Shown here piece after piece: positions 12,323 to 26,417 of a stretch of DNA of 64,000 nucleotides. Origin of the DNA: Saccoglossus kowalevskii (taxonomy: Eukaryota > Hemichordata > Enteropneusta > Harrimaniidae); the NCBI RefSeq assembly GCF_000003605.2, contig NW_003156735.1:271357-335356 (forward strand), written 5' to 3'. The notes below the pieces were generated by a model. That model saw only the letters and a list, made by a program, of their open reading frames with translations. It was not told where the DNA came from and made no database searches. How positions within the stretch are numbered: the first letter of the stretch is position 1; every line of letters begins with the position of its first letter. The position numbers and the translations under genes are program-made.

Positions 12323-15300
12323 GTACGGGTATCCCATGATCAACGCTTGTGTTTCCCTGTGGCAAATGTTTAATCTGCAACTTTCACGAACTAACTTGCA
12401 TTCTTCTTATGATAATCTCTTTACTATGTTCTGTCTTCGTCGTCTCTATTACAAACCAGTTAGTAGCTGGACTAATTGAATTGTCATTCAGTTTCTTACA
12501 AATGTCGATACGTGGATGCTCATTATATAGTCTTTTTATTTAAAACACGTTTGATGAATTCACAGATCAACAGATACATAGACGGAAAACACCAAGACAG
12601 GTTTTGCTACGCTTTACATTTCCGCAAATGTTCCCTTTACAAAGATACCTACTTATACGGAAACATCTAATTTATTCGTTTCTACCCTATTACGTTCACA
12701 TTGGTTGGATCACGTAAGCATGTTTTATCGTACACCCATGAACATACGTGACATACGTAAATGATGGGGAGCCAAGATGTTTCTCACAAAAGATTGTACT
12801 AATATACCGAACGCTATGAAAATAATAATCGTTTAATTTGTATATGGGGTAATCATTGGAAACACTGCAGAGTGATGGCAGAAATAGTATTTCTTCACTT
12901 AGTTGTGGGCTATTTCTTTTGCACGATGAATTTCCTGTAAGTTTTTTTCTAAGATAGAGACGTTCAGAAATTGTTGATTTGTTTCTTAACTTTTTCCTGT
13001 GCATCTTTTTTGTTCAATTTAGCCAACCGGAGTAACAAATAATTCACCTCTAACCCAATGTAGACTTAATGTTCAATCTCCAATATAAGACCTAATATTA
13101 AAACGTCGACTATCTTTACCATTGACTTCAATATATCAGTATATTCAGGACATGTGTAGATAATTAGAATACACATCTTATTGTGTATATTTTGACTAAT
13201 ATCTGCATATTCCAATCCACATTTCTTAAATATCATATTGACATATGTATACCAATTATATTAGTTGTATTAATACAATAATATATTAAAGAAACATAAG
13301 CACTGTGATATAGACAAGGTAAACATAAGGCGAATGTTTAAGGTTTTAATGGAAATATGCCACACAATTTTAATATGCTTATAACTGCCTGTTATAACTG
13401 AGTGTCAAGTTAAATTATTAAGCAGCAACATCCATTGGGATGCTGAGAGTCAAACTAATTATTACTCAAATTAATTTTAGATTTATATGAATATTATTTT
13501 CTTGATTTTTGGCTATTTTTTATTTCAAAATTGCATTATAAAGATAAAAGGGAATCACGAAACAAGTTGGGGCCGAACAGTTTTCGTCATTTGTTTATTG
13601 CATAACCTTTCGCTAAAAATATTATAGGGAATATATAGGACATTTGAATTTAATTTTGTTCCTATTTCAAGAATCGATTTATGTTCTGCACACGACTGAA
13701 ATCAGCCAGACATATTTCATCTATAGCGAGAGCTCTTCATAATTTCAGCAAATTTTGCAAGTTGAATGGAAAGCGCATTTCCATGACAACTGCATCACCT
13801 GAGTCATTTGAAATTGAAATAGCCATGTTTACCAAGATAGTTGGATATATTGGTAGGCGTGAGTTCTGTCGATCGTCAATGAAAGCATAGACCCACGATT
13901 ATATAATGCAATCTTAGAGCAAGTCTCACCGACAAAGTCTGAGGTTACATAGCCATGTAAGTAGATGTGATAAGGCACAAATACTATCACTACGAAAGCG
14001 TATTTCGCAAATAGGTTTATAATGTATTACATAATGTATAATTATATACATTCTCCATAAACTCAAAATAGAACTGCTCAAAAATGGTCTATTCACGAAA
14101 TAATAAAAACACTACACCTTGTCATATCACATTAGACCCATGATTGTTATGAAACTTTTCTTGGAACAAAAAGTAATTCATCTTCGAAAAAAATAGAACT
14201 TCATCAAGGATATGTTCAGTGATTTTATATGTCGTCTACAACATAATTTTATACAGACATCATATCAACTTTATTATGTGCAGACGATATGACTATCGAG
14301 CGTTCCCACGAAATTTCCTAAGTTTGCGTAAACAATTTTTCCTACTCAGTTTCTGAGGGAATTTTGCTATCATGTCCCAATCACTCCAATCACAAAAATA
14401 AGCAGTTGTCCTTTGGACTGACAGTTTAAGTTCTCAAATATTGATCTATGATATTGTGACCTTCGGTGATGATGCAGAATGTAAAATTGTGTAACCCCAC
14501 GTGACTTGTGATCAATTGTGACTTTGACCAATCAAAGCACAGAATCTCGATGTAATGAGTAGTATTCGATATTGTAAGTGTCGAGGTGTTTTCTGTGAAA
14601 ATGCGTCATTGCAAAAACGAACGCTATTTTGCCTTTAGTTTTCATACTTATATGGAGAGAAACACACATGCGAGAAATCAAAGTGTATACACTCTATCAA
14701 TACAAATGCATAATGGGCATACGCGTTCATAATAGTATATGTGGCACCGTTCCGAACGCCATCAGTGTTTTAGAATGCACGCACGTACGTACGTGAACAC
14801 GGGGATGCAAAAAAATGGCGAAGAAAGGAATAAACATTATGCATGTTCTTCAACAGTTCACATATTATAGAGGGTACACATTCACTATTAATGTGAATTT
14901 CTCAATGAACTCCCATCCCACTCTCCAAAACAAACAGTTGTTGTTGAAGTTCAAAACAGGTTAAACATGTTACTAATTATCCGGGTTCTTATAATGTACA
15001 TCGGTTTTTGACGAATTGGCAAGCAAATGTAGAGATATTCTTTTATTTTCTATCCGTAACAAATGTAAAACATATATTTGCAATATAATCAAAGGTATAT
15101 GACACCGTGAAAAACGTGTTTAACGTTTTAGTGTGCTTGAAACTTAAATACCTGTGCCAATAATACATTATAAAGCTGGGGACGACTCCAAGTCATTCAC
15201 TACAGAAGTGATTGGCCGAGAGATTCAGTTTCACACCTTAACAAAGTGATTATTGTGTTCCAAGTGGCGCACACGTACACGGTGCGTGGCCTTTCGTGTG

Positions 15301-16803
15301 AAATAAGAGGGGACATTCAGTTGATGAGCAATAAATAGTGTAATATAGCACGGACGATGTGCCCGGAATCATGTTTTAATTAATCATGTGAGAATTCTGA
15401 AGTCTGTTTAAAGCTAAGTTGATATAAAAAAAGCATTTTACATAGCTGTTTCACTGATGCATTCTAAAATTAGTTTAATTTTACGAAATCATTCATATTT
15501 TTTCATGTGGCACACCTCTAAGCCGAACGTTGATGATTTCTTACAGGGTTAGGTTTTTATATATTTTTTCGAAAATTGCACTATGATACTTGAGTATGGC
15601 GTAATCATTCCAGAGATAAGGCTCCTTATGTACAGCTTATGTTTTTTTTAAATTTCTCAAAGTCTTACAAAACTGTTATGATGAACATAAATGTGTATTT
15701 TTTTTAAATTCAGATTGTACTAAAGTATCTTCCATCGCGTCAACAAAAAAAAACTCGCGTTCTTAGCGACTCGGGATACTATATGTGTTTTTCGTGCTGT
15801 GCACTATTTCTTTCAATAGTTACAACAACGGTCTGTGGTATCTAACCCCAGCTGTACCTTATGCAAATATGTAGTTAGTAAATCAATGCACTTACACACT
15901 AGATGCATGTTTGTCCTGAGAATGCCCAACGAAAAAACAAATAGTCAGTCAGTTAGAGCATTTTTTTAGTGCAATGTGATTATCTGAGATAGGTAAGTGA
16001 AATTGTTTTCATAGTAAAATTTATTATAAACTAAGGTAGTGACGTCACGCCACGTCACATCACGCCAAGTTGATGACGTCGAGATAATTCAACTGTTTGT
16101 TGGAATTGACCGCCTAATGATGCATTCTTTATCCGCCAAGGTTGTAAATGCGTCGTCGCCGCTTCCGGGACACACTGTGTAGCAGGTGGAAAAGTGGCCA
16201 TTACCATATACCTTGTTTAAATTCTATCGCATCAATACAAATTATCACTATCTGGCAATCCATTATAAAACAAAACCGTCCAATAAAGAAAAAAATGGTA
16301 TTGTCCCATTCTTCTACAAATTCACTCTTTTCAGGAAAGATGTTTGACATGTACTGCGGAAGGATATTGTGTGTTGAGTTGAAAACGATACTATTTTGAA
16401 GTGTGTCTTTTTAGCTGACGCGAGTGAACTCTGTTTGTCCCCTGGCAAATAAAATTATAGCTATATTGAAGTTTTTTTGTTTGAAAAGTTGACATGAAGT
16501 ATTCGTAGTAGCTTTGTGATATTCGTCAGGTTGTTAAATTACTTGGGTTCATATCGTCTGCACATTGTACTTGTGAAATGTCAAATCATATAATGAGGGT
16601 TATGTTTATGCACGCATGCGCAGTTTGTCATTTCTATGCGGATCAGTAACAACGTAATTGGAGCAATAAAAGTATTAATTAGTGTCTTAGATAACATTTG
16701 ACTAGTTTTAGTAAATCGAATTTTAGTCTTGAAAAAAGAAGAAAGAAATGTTAAACAAATTCTCACAACAATAACTGAAATTAACTTATTGGGCTATTTG
16801 ATA

Positions 16804-17041
16804 ATGCATACACCTTCTGAACGCCGTGCTCTCTAAACGTGAATTAACATCAGCAAATATCAACCACAAACAGTACATCAATTCAGACATTACTGATTCA
16901 AAATTGAACAGCGTTTACGAAAGATGGAAAAACATTTGCAAAGACAATTTTGGAAGAAGCAATCAGCAATGCCAACTTCAGAACGCTATTACGCCACAGC
17001 TATCAAGAAAGTACAAGTTGTTAAAAAAGATACATACATAA
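16804..17041 (+). CDS. Possible coding fragment, unknown
   Basis: An open stretch of about 78 codons without an ATG, ending in a stop at 17039-17041. The product is hydrophilic and protein-like (for example E-R-W-K-N-I-C-K-D-N-F, then Q-L-S-R-K-Y-K-L-L-K-K-I). I see no clear 3' splice site before it. It could be a last exon, a decayed gene fragment or chance. No family recognised. Confidence 0.2.
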
Positions 17042-19407
17042 ATAAATACTTGATAATTGAACGTGGACACCATTCTAAGGTACTTCAATAATTTCAATTG
17101 CTGAAAATAATACATTTCAATCAATATCATATATATGTTTGCATGATATGTCACTACCTTTAGCATACATTATTCATATCCTTACGTATGCAATATAGTC
17201 TTCTTAGATTGTTTCTGATTTTCTATATTTGTTATCTCTTAGTGTTATTATGCTGCAAAACAGGTGAATATATTGGGTAATTGTATGGGTCGTTTTGAAT
17301 GTAATGATTAAACTAAGGTTGTTTTCCTGTGTGCGCTGATACAAGGCGTATACTTATATACAATGTATTGAAATGTTTGAAGTGTTTTCCCATCAACACT
17401 GTATTGATAGAAACGTAAAACTGAGACACACTTCAAAGATATTCATATTCAACGTTTCGATGTGCAAGCCTGGTTGGTTTATAAGTTGGATTGTATTGTC
17501 ATGTCATGTAGTACATGCTTTAGTAGCTGCAACGAGCAAATCTCCTCCATCGAATATCCATAATACTAAATAAATCGTAAGAAAAGTGTCCAGATTTTGC
17601 TTACTTTTACCATTGAGTTTGTTGGACGATTAGTGAAGCGTAGTGAGGTATGGGTAAACTTACAATGGCGGGCGCTTTGCCGTGCAATTAGACTACTAAC
17701 GACTCTGTATGCCATTCATTTGTATGAGTCTCCTTAAAAAAACAAGACAGTCAATTACAATCAGATTCATTAAAATTAATATGCATAGATAAACATCTCA
17801 TAAGTTACTTCAAATGAAATATCACATTTACATGGTTGTCATTAAAGTCGTCTATACAGTTTATGATTCGAATCATGATGAAAAAAACATTACCAGTGTC
17901 AGAAACGTAGGGTGTGTAATCTTTCCCAAAGAAATAATACAAATGTTAAGTCAGATAATGTAATTCTGGTGTAAATTTGTATTAGCTTAGTGCACGTCTC
18001 GCGACACACAATGTATATTCTTGTGGATTTTACCTTGTTTCCGGCATAATCCGCCTTAGAATCCAAAATGGGCAAACAATGTTACAATACGTGTATTTTT
18101 ATCTGCTATATCCAATCTTTCAGAATTTGCTCTCATTGTTACAGTTACATGTACAACAAACTGACAGCCAGTGATGACGTAATGTAACTCAATTCATTAT
18201 AAAAAGTGTTCCTGATCGGTATTTCAAACTCCCGCAACATTTGTTCGACAAGTGACGACATGACGTGTGCAAATGTAAGAATTTATTTCCCTCGACTTAC
18301 GATTCGCGTGGAATCGCAGCCGATTTGTAAATATAGCGTGTGTTGACGTCATACTACGAAACTGATGTGGGTTGGTGCATACATTCGGTACGGGTTTTTT
18401 TTTCTGACTGCTTTATTCATTAATTCTTAAATTGTTCACATAATATACTTTTTAAGGAAAATAGTGGAAGGAGCGTCGCTTTCATGAATGTATGATACTA
18501 ACTGTAACTGGGTCACACATTTTCTGCGAGAAATACATGGCTCCATATTTTACTCCTTGGATCGAAGGTTTCTTCTTTGACTTGTTGACTCCATTGAACT
18601 GGCAGCCGGACGTGTTGAATATTGGTCGTTAATGTATGTATATGCGACATTCTACAGGCTAATGGTGCCAAAGTGTCTGTCATAATGATTTGAAGATTCT
18701 ATTGAACTACATATTTCTTAAAGATGTCATTAAACGGCTGTGTCCATGATAGATAGGCCAGCGTGTCTATTGTGCCGGGTGATTAACTATATCATTTTCA
18801 ATCCTCCCTAAAAGCAATTAATAATTTATTTCTTAAGCCCATTCATCGAATTCTTCTAATACAACGATGTTTTAAAAAACGCAGGTGTCAATAACGGTTA
18901 ATTTGGAGTTTCCTTTAATTCCATCATATAGATAAAATATATCATGTGGCCAGGCGCGCTGACATCTGTTCGTCATTGAGTGTGATTAAACGACTTTGTT
19001 CGAGGATGCTGCTCGCATATGCGCCTGTCACTGACATCCTTTCTATACTGCGCGAAACGTGGCTGATTAAAGCATTGGTAATTTACGGTAAGACGCAGAG
19101 AATAGGACAAATACGGAGAAATATGTGAGGATCCGATATATTAATTGTCATACACGTTTTATCGGTGTGTCCTACAGTGTCGTCACTGCCCTAACATCCG
19201 TTTTCTTGCTGGGACATGTGTCCTGGCCGTTAACCAATCAGGTGAGGGAAAAGCGAACTTAATGGCATGAATAATTCATTATACTGTTGCTGATCTCTCA
19301 TTATATCGGTATATATTTACATTTGAATAGATAACTTATTATTTCCAGTATATATAAGTCTTTCCTGCTATCGTCCAATTAGTAGTAAATACCGATCTTG
19401 TTCTTAC

Positions 19408-19500
19408 CTCTTCGATAGATTGGCGGAGCTGAGCAGATGTCTTTATAGACGAAGCAAGAGTGTTATACAGCCGTTGACTTAAAGTTAGAAGAAAGATCAT
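19408..19500 (-). CDS. Candidate first coding exon with a signal-like start
   Basis: On the minus strand an ATG opens 31 codons that start hydrophobic (M-I-F-L-L-T-L) and end Q-S-I-E-E at a strong 5' splice site, GAG followed by GTAAGA, in phase 0. It could be the start of a small secreted protein. No partner exon is identified, so this rests on the start and the donor only. Confidence 0.22.
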
Positions 19501-20500
19501 AGGAAACTGTAGTGCATGTAACAAGGTAAGAAACCCCTTACCTCTATTTCCATTCTTACCTATCCTCGGTTCAATCTCGAAATGTTTGCCAAATCATTTC
19601 ATAAACGAGTTCCCGTAAATATCCGCCACTAACACTACATTTAAATAGCCCGGTCGGTTAATTTCACTGACGGTTGTGATTGAATTCAACGGCTAGTGAA
19701 AACTATTCATTGTTGTTGTGTGTTATGTAACGTATTCCATCATGGTGGATGGCACTTTAAGGGTAGACGTTGATATTCAATCTCAATTTCAGGTCAGCCA
19801 CCGAGTCGGGTAGTAAGCAGATTTACCCCACAAGCGTTCTTATTGTGTCTTTTTGTTACATAATTGTGTTTTTATCATAAAATTAGTCTGAGGTTTTTAG
19901 TTATTACGAATATTTCGCTGATTATGATGAACGCAAAATGTAAAACGACCGTATCGACTGATGCTTTAACGTAGATTGATGCGACGTCTTACTGTCACAA
20001 TTTAGTAAGGTATAACAGCTAGAAATGTCAGCAAAAGATGGCGTGATTATATTTTTGGCCCACGTTACATTGTTGCTGCGTTTAAATTAAACAAAGAAAA
20101 GTATTCAAACGTATCGTAAATTTTACGCACACTGTCCAAATGTTATAGACGTTCGTGAAATTTTGAATATTATAACTCGCTTTACACCATTTCACCCTAA
20201 GTCAGTAATATCTGTCATATTCGTATGTAAATATAAATTTGCAATCGAAATTAACCACAAGTTGATCATTTTAACAATATGCCTGACAACTTCAGAACAA
20301 ACATTATATTTTACTGAAAGTCATGTCATACAGAATTACAAAAATGCGCGGACACTGTCGTTATATCACACATTGGACTTCTTCTCAAGTCTTAGAGCTT
20401 GACCTTTTTATTTGTAATATATTTTTATCTAACGGAGCTGTACCTCGCAATATATTGAATACCCTTTAACTTTAATAAGCTTAAATTATTGCTCAACGAA

Positions 20501-20626
20501 CGATTTTACTTTTTTAATCGGTTTTCATATATCAGTTTGTATATGTGTAGGACTATTAGCGATTTTACTTTTTTAATCGGTTTTCATATACCAGCTTGTG
20601 TATGTATATATTTGTAGGTCTACTAG
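20501..20626. repeat. Tandem duplication, two units of about 59-67 bp
   Basis: Both units begin CGATTTTACTTTTTTAATCG and continue GTTTTCATATA; they differ by a few substitutions and a short insertion in the second. Confidence 0.85.
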
Positions 20627-22516
20627 CGAATTTGAGTACAAGCACCTAGCTCAGATATGTATTTGATCGCTAGGAAATTGTTAACTTTAGTCACTAATAT
20701 TACCCTTAAGCTATACGGGTTGATCCGTGTTTGATATTTCTGGGGATAAAATCAAAATTCCGACTACAGTAATCTTAATAAAACAAACCAATGTTTTTAA
20801 GTTATGTCACCTTGAAAACAAATCATCTTATATTGACAATGTTTATTTCTAACCTCTGTAGTGTAACGCTAAGTAACGCTCTGTGTATCAATCGTAATTG
20901 TGGGATGCTTTGATTAAAATACGGATTTTGTTTCAGATTTTTAAAGTTTCAGTTTCCACGAACTAGCTTCCTGTCGCCGGAGCAACGTAGTACATATATA
21001 TTAAGTACGGTACTCAGTCACTAAGATGGTTTCACTTTTACATGGACATCAGTAATCAATTTGTTTGTTATAGGGATGCACATTCTAAAAAGATACCAAT
21101 CAAATACACCGCTGGCTTTCATTCTTGGGCTTCTGTTAGTGTTTGATCTTCATGAATAATCTCACATTGACTATGAGCAGACGATTAAAACACTTTTTTT
21201 CTATTTCTGGATAAAACATGTTAACAGTGATGAAAAATACATATAATACGAATACAAAATCCACATTTCTAAATGGGTTATTAAAAATAACTTGTTTTTT
21301 GAAAAAAACTTTCTTTTTTTAAATCTCACTACCGGGGACCACGTGACAATACGGATCAATGTAGGACATCACACGTTGTTCTGAATTGGGTTGCCCGTAT
21401 TGACAAATTAATGTCAAAAGCTTAGCTAACTGGAATAATTGTATCAGACAATTTGTATCTTTTTGTTCTCTTAAGGTAATTATTTTCATGTATTTTCCTA
21501 GTTATTGTACAGTTTGGCGCAACACCTCTAAATATAATTTACTGGGCATTCTATAAATAAAGGGTTGAAAAGATTTTTCTTTGAGGAGGACTGATACAAT
21601 GATCCCAGTGGATAACTGCTTTGGCTTTTACGGGCTGTTATGACTTACAAAGTTCTGAATACTATGGCTACAACGTATTTGAAGAATTCATTAAAACACA
21701 CTAACGAGATTTATGTAATATACACCCGATTGCCTGATTCCAACTGCCAGTTTATAAATTTACAAAATCATAATTAACACTACGTGTATGTTACATTGAA
21801 GACTTCCTCTTCTGGTGTGTACATGAAGACTAATTATAATTGTATTATTTCTATTTACTCTGTGAATAATGTATTACATGAGTAACGTATCTAAAAGGCG
21901 CTGATGCAAAGTACACGATAATTGCTGTAACTTAAAATTCCGTCTTTAAATAAAACATAAATAAACATATAATCTTATAATTTAATCATAATCTGTACTG
22001 ACAACAGATTATCATAATTTCACAAATTCTTGTAATTTGTTCAATTGTCCGAAAAACATTCCGTCCCATAGCCGATATCATGTTGCAGTAATATTTAATG
22101 TTACGACATTTCACCTTAGCATACTGCAAATAATAAGTACACAAGCTCTCTTGTAGTAATTTCCATTTGTTGGTAGTTAATGTTTCGAAATCTTTAAGCA
22201 TTGTTTCACGAATTCTGAATATTCTTTCTGCATGTGTATTTGTATTATACACTAATTATATACTCCTAACAGTGTATAATATATCGTTCATACCCAATAA
22301 TCCTATAATAATTCTCAGCAATTGTTTCTTTTAAAAGTCTAGTTGTAAGAGCTCTTGTCCTAATATACAGTTTATATTGATGGCCGTCATTTCATATGTA
22401 CGCGTATGACGCAGGGGCATGCCAATCCGCTGTAATTGGCGCAACACACAAAGGAATAATTTTGCTAATATTTCCTGTTTTCTACCGCATAACTAGATAA
22501 TCTCATCATATATACA

Positions 22517-23749
22517 ATGAAGAGCTGTCCGATAATCCTTCTCACAGTCTGTGCTAGTTTAATCATCAGTCAAGTAGCTGGCAATATTGTATGCGGCAAT
22601 CAACCGCAAAAGGGCAACAAACAGTCGTTAGCAGAATACGTCTCAGATGTTGTCAGCTACCTGCGATATTGTGGCAAACAAAGGTATCTTTGGCGTTTTT
22701 TTATTGTATACTTTCTAATGCGTTATTAAGCATGAATACTACGCAGATGCGTTTTATTTGCAAACGGGGTGATTATCCAGGAGCAGCTTGGCGACACTTT
22801 TTTTTTAATTTCACTAGCTATACAAAAAAGTCCTCAGAATAGTATTTATACATCAAAGGGCAGCGGATTACCGACCGACTGACAAAAATGTGAAGCTAAA
22901 TAGAAGATCGCAAATCACTTCACAATAGCGACGTTATTAGCTTTTGATGCGCATCCGTCAAACTGCCCTGTATGATCTGTTGCAGGCGTCATATCTCGGT
23001 GATACACGCGGACAGCTAATAACGTACATCGAGAACTGTCATTATTTACCATGATTTGAGTGCACGCCCTTTGCAAACAGGCTTGACATACGAAGGAAGA
23101 TGTTTGACGAAAACTGGTGCAACTGATAATTTCCCATATGTGCCTCGCTACCTGTGAATTTGGCAACATCTGCGCATGTCCACCGGCGCGTGATCATTTG
23201 GATATGTTGTTGACACGTGTCTCGCGCATATTCAAACACATTCCCTAAGCTTTTAATTACATAAAATATTTAAATCAATTAGCCAGGCGTGCAAAAGAGA
23301 AACTTTACGAAGAAATAAATGTTGCACGTCGCCGATATTCATATTAAATGGGGTTCTGTTTAGCAGGATACATATGACCAGTATACGTGCCATTTACACC
23401 ATGCCGTAGTCTCATCGAATTCTTAACGTAGTTAAATCTGAATTAATATTTGTTATAGGTATGGTAGATCATATGAAGGTACACTTCAAGAAATAGGTTA
23501 TCCTTCTGAAATGGACAAAGACTTTGAAGGTAGTTGAATATTTCACGTATATATTTGAATTAGTCATATGTGTGTATTTGTTTACTTTCGAAGTGCGTAA
23601 CAATACTTGCATAACATCGTGATATCAGTCTTCAAATAATTCACATACATTTTATTTGATTAGTGAAAGCAGTAACAAAAAATGCATTGTTCTTCTTTTC
23701 AGATGAGTACAACCGCTTTCTCCAGCAATTTTTCAAACGGTACCAATAA
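22517..23749 (+). CDS. NPY/NPF-type precursor with a cysteine pair (complete, 3 coding exons)
   Basis: Secreted neuropeptide precursor of 94 residues. Exons: 22517-22683, 23459-23529, 23703-23749. Exon 1 holds the signal peptide (1-22) and the peptide up to the Arg codon, split AG|G by the intron as in all NPY genes. Exon 2 opens Y-G-R: the C-terminal Tyr, the amidation Gly and a single Arg for cleavage, then a flanking peptide. Exon 3 adds the last 15 residues (ending F-F-K-R-Y-Q). This split matches vertebrate NPY exons 2-4. The mature peptide is about 35 residues (N23-Y57), ending K-Q-R-Y-amide. Numbered from Tyr36 it keeps Tyr20, Tyr27 and Arg35, but Cys replaces Pro at 5 and there is a second Cys at 31 (C26 and C52). 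The second donor (GAAG|GTAGTT) is weak. All phases agree. An AG at 22495-22496 may end a 5'-UTR intron. Confidence 0.9.
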
Positions 23750-24040
23750 GTGTTCAACTGCAACCGGAGGCTGATTTTTTTATTTTGTAATCCATGAAAG
23801 AAGAAAACAACTCAATTCAGTTATTTTATTGTTTTAAAAAAAGCTAGACAATGACTTCGATTTAACAACAATGTCTTACAATGTAAGAAATGTGTATAAT
23901 ACGAACTGTGCTTTGATTAATATAACACGGATCGCATAAAGTGTTTTGTTTGAATAGAAGAAGCGTTTTCGAAATCGTATTGTACATTTCAGTTTAGGTT
24001 GAACGAGGCAACACAGTGTCTTAAACTAGCACTAGATATA

Positions 24041-24046
24041 AATAAA
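24041..24046 (+). terminator. Probable poly(A) signal of the NPY-type gene
   Basis: AATAAA within ATATAAATAAATAATG, about 290 nt after the stop codon. It is the first canonical signal I find downstream. Confidence 0.45.
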
Positions 24047-26417
24047 TAATGGCAACGACATAACCAAAAATATGAATCTAAACATAATTTACATTTGCAT
24101 GTTAATATTTTAATTATGATCAGGTAGTCGTTTATAGTTGCTATCCACGTATTCCTAGTTGATATTATCGGTCAATGCAAATGGTTCGTAGCTAAAGATT
24201 TAAGACGTATGATGCTGGGTTTTTTTTCCAGTGACTTCCCTTTCCACCACTCTTAGAATAACATTTAAATTTGTATATTGTATATTCAAGGTCATTAGTG
24301 AAATCATTGTTGGTTTGCAGTTGTTTACACGATTCACTTATTTTTAAACGTAACGTTCCCTCTGGATATACGAGTGTGGACTACGAATCTTTCTTATAAT
24401 ACGCTGTACAATGTACAAATTATGAAATACATTTCTCCAAGACAGTAAAAGAACAAACCAAATAGCAAAGCATCTCAATTACATAGTTACGAATAGTCCG
24501 GAAATACATGTGACTACGCCAAAAAAAAAGAATGTTATTCAATCTCTTTTTTTAAATCGAATTTTAAATAATAAGTTTCTCCTAACTAACGAGTAGCAAA
24601 CGTCACCGCATACCACGTGTGCCTAAAAGTGTGTGTTTTCTTTTTAAGTGGCTCATTCATGTACAACAATGGGATTACGTCACCGAACCAATCAACTAGT
24701 CATACACTAATATTCTGTTTCAATTTATTACAAACTTTTGTTAATGTTATGTGTTTTCGGAAATTTCGTCTAAATTAATTTCTGGTAACAAATTATGACA
24801 AACGGTATGGTAAATGTGTCCAAATATTGGTGACATGTCACGTGCCGCAGAGTTCCGACCTGTCGCAATATATCTATATATGGTGTTTAAAAACTGAATT
24901 ATTAATTAAATTTATATCCTCGAACATCAAGTGATCTTGTATTGTTTTTTTCGTAGTCCGGGAAATGGGGCACATTTTTATTATGTTCCACTCAATATTT
25001 AAATATCCAATGTCAGATTTATTAAACAAGTGTATTAATTTTGATTTGTTGCGAGCCATTTGGCGAAGAACAACTGAAAATTACCTTACAAGTATGCACG
25101 TGTTCCTGTTAATCCCATACATCCGTTTCGCAGCTCTTAAAGGCTAAAAACTGACTCTTTCATGAGAGCGCATTCACGACATCGTAGATTGTCCTGGCTA
25201 ATTTGCATACAATATTGTCGTACAATGAACACTATTTACAGTTAGTTTACTCTATTGCTATATTTACGGTTTCGGGGTACCCTTTAAACATACATACTCA
25301 TAATCAACACTACACGTGGATGAAACAACTTTCTGTGCTCAGGAAAGTTAAGGTTGAAAGAAGTTGAAATGACGTAACAATTATATATGCGGATTTATAT
25401 CACACAAGTGTTTATCTGACATCTACCATCCTATATTGTGTGTGTTCTGAGAAAAACGAAAGATGTTGAGTTCATTAACGAAATCAACATTACTGGCGAA
25501 CAGCTTTTGGGGGAAAATAGGTTGGCATACTTATAAATTGTCATTCTGATATAAGTATAATACTAGACTTAGTATTCTGTATTTTTTTCTCGTTTAAGGA
25601 TTTTTTATGGACCAAAGAATATAACTTTTAGTAAGGTTGTTTGATACTATACTATGATTTGTCACGACATGAAAAGCCGTTTTGTAACATACATCTGAGT
25701 ATTCGTATACGCATGTGCATCGGTTGTTTTGGTGTGTGCAATAACAATCACATCACGTGCGTATTGGCGATTCCTAATTTTCATCTAACTAATAATATAA
25801 TGGCAATTCATAGTCCGATTTAGTGTACAGTATTAAGTATCGAGCAAAAGTAATAAAACACATATATGCATCGTTGGCAAAATCTTTCCAAGTCAAAGAC
25901 AGGACCGTGTAAAGCCGAACATTTTTATTTATTTACTTGACATATTTGGATTAGCAAATTGAGTTTCCATGATATTCAGCCGGTTATATTAGTAGTGTTC
26001 ACGCTACGATTACGTGCAGGCTACGATTTAAGCTAACCTCGTATGTTTGCATACTGGATAGATCAAATTGCGTTCGCGCGCGGGAGGAAACAGTGGTTAG
26101 CACGGGCAAACGAACGCCCAAACGTGTTAAACATATAAACAAATCTTAAGTCTTTTTAACTATGATTACTCAGGACAGTAACTCGGAAAGTATACGTGTT
26201 AGTTCTATGTTTATAAAACACTACCTAAGCAAATTGTGAAAGTGAAGATTGCAGAATAACAGGTAACACAGTCCTGTTGTCAGTTTTCTCGAGAACAATA
26301 TTTCTAGTTGCGCTCGCATTGATTGGCATGTCGGAAATGGCAAACTGAAACGAATAGTTATGAATTATAATGATAAATCTTCCAAATGAATATTGAATAC
26401 AATGGCGTTTTGGTCAC

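Larger units (their letters stand above)
12331..22496. other. Intergenic, mostly featureless
   Basis: A+T-rich DNA between the two NPY-type genes. CRE palindromes at 16040 and 18344, an NRF1-like GCATGCGCAG near 16613, and a 59-bp tandem pair at 20501. Two weak coding candidates (16804 and 19408) are listed separately. Nothing else is recognised. Confidence 0.5.
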
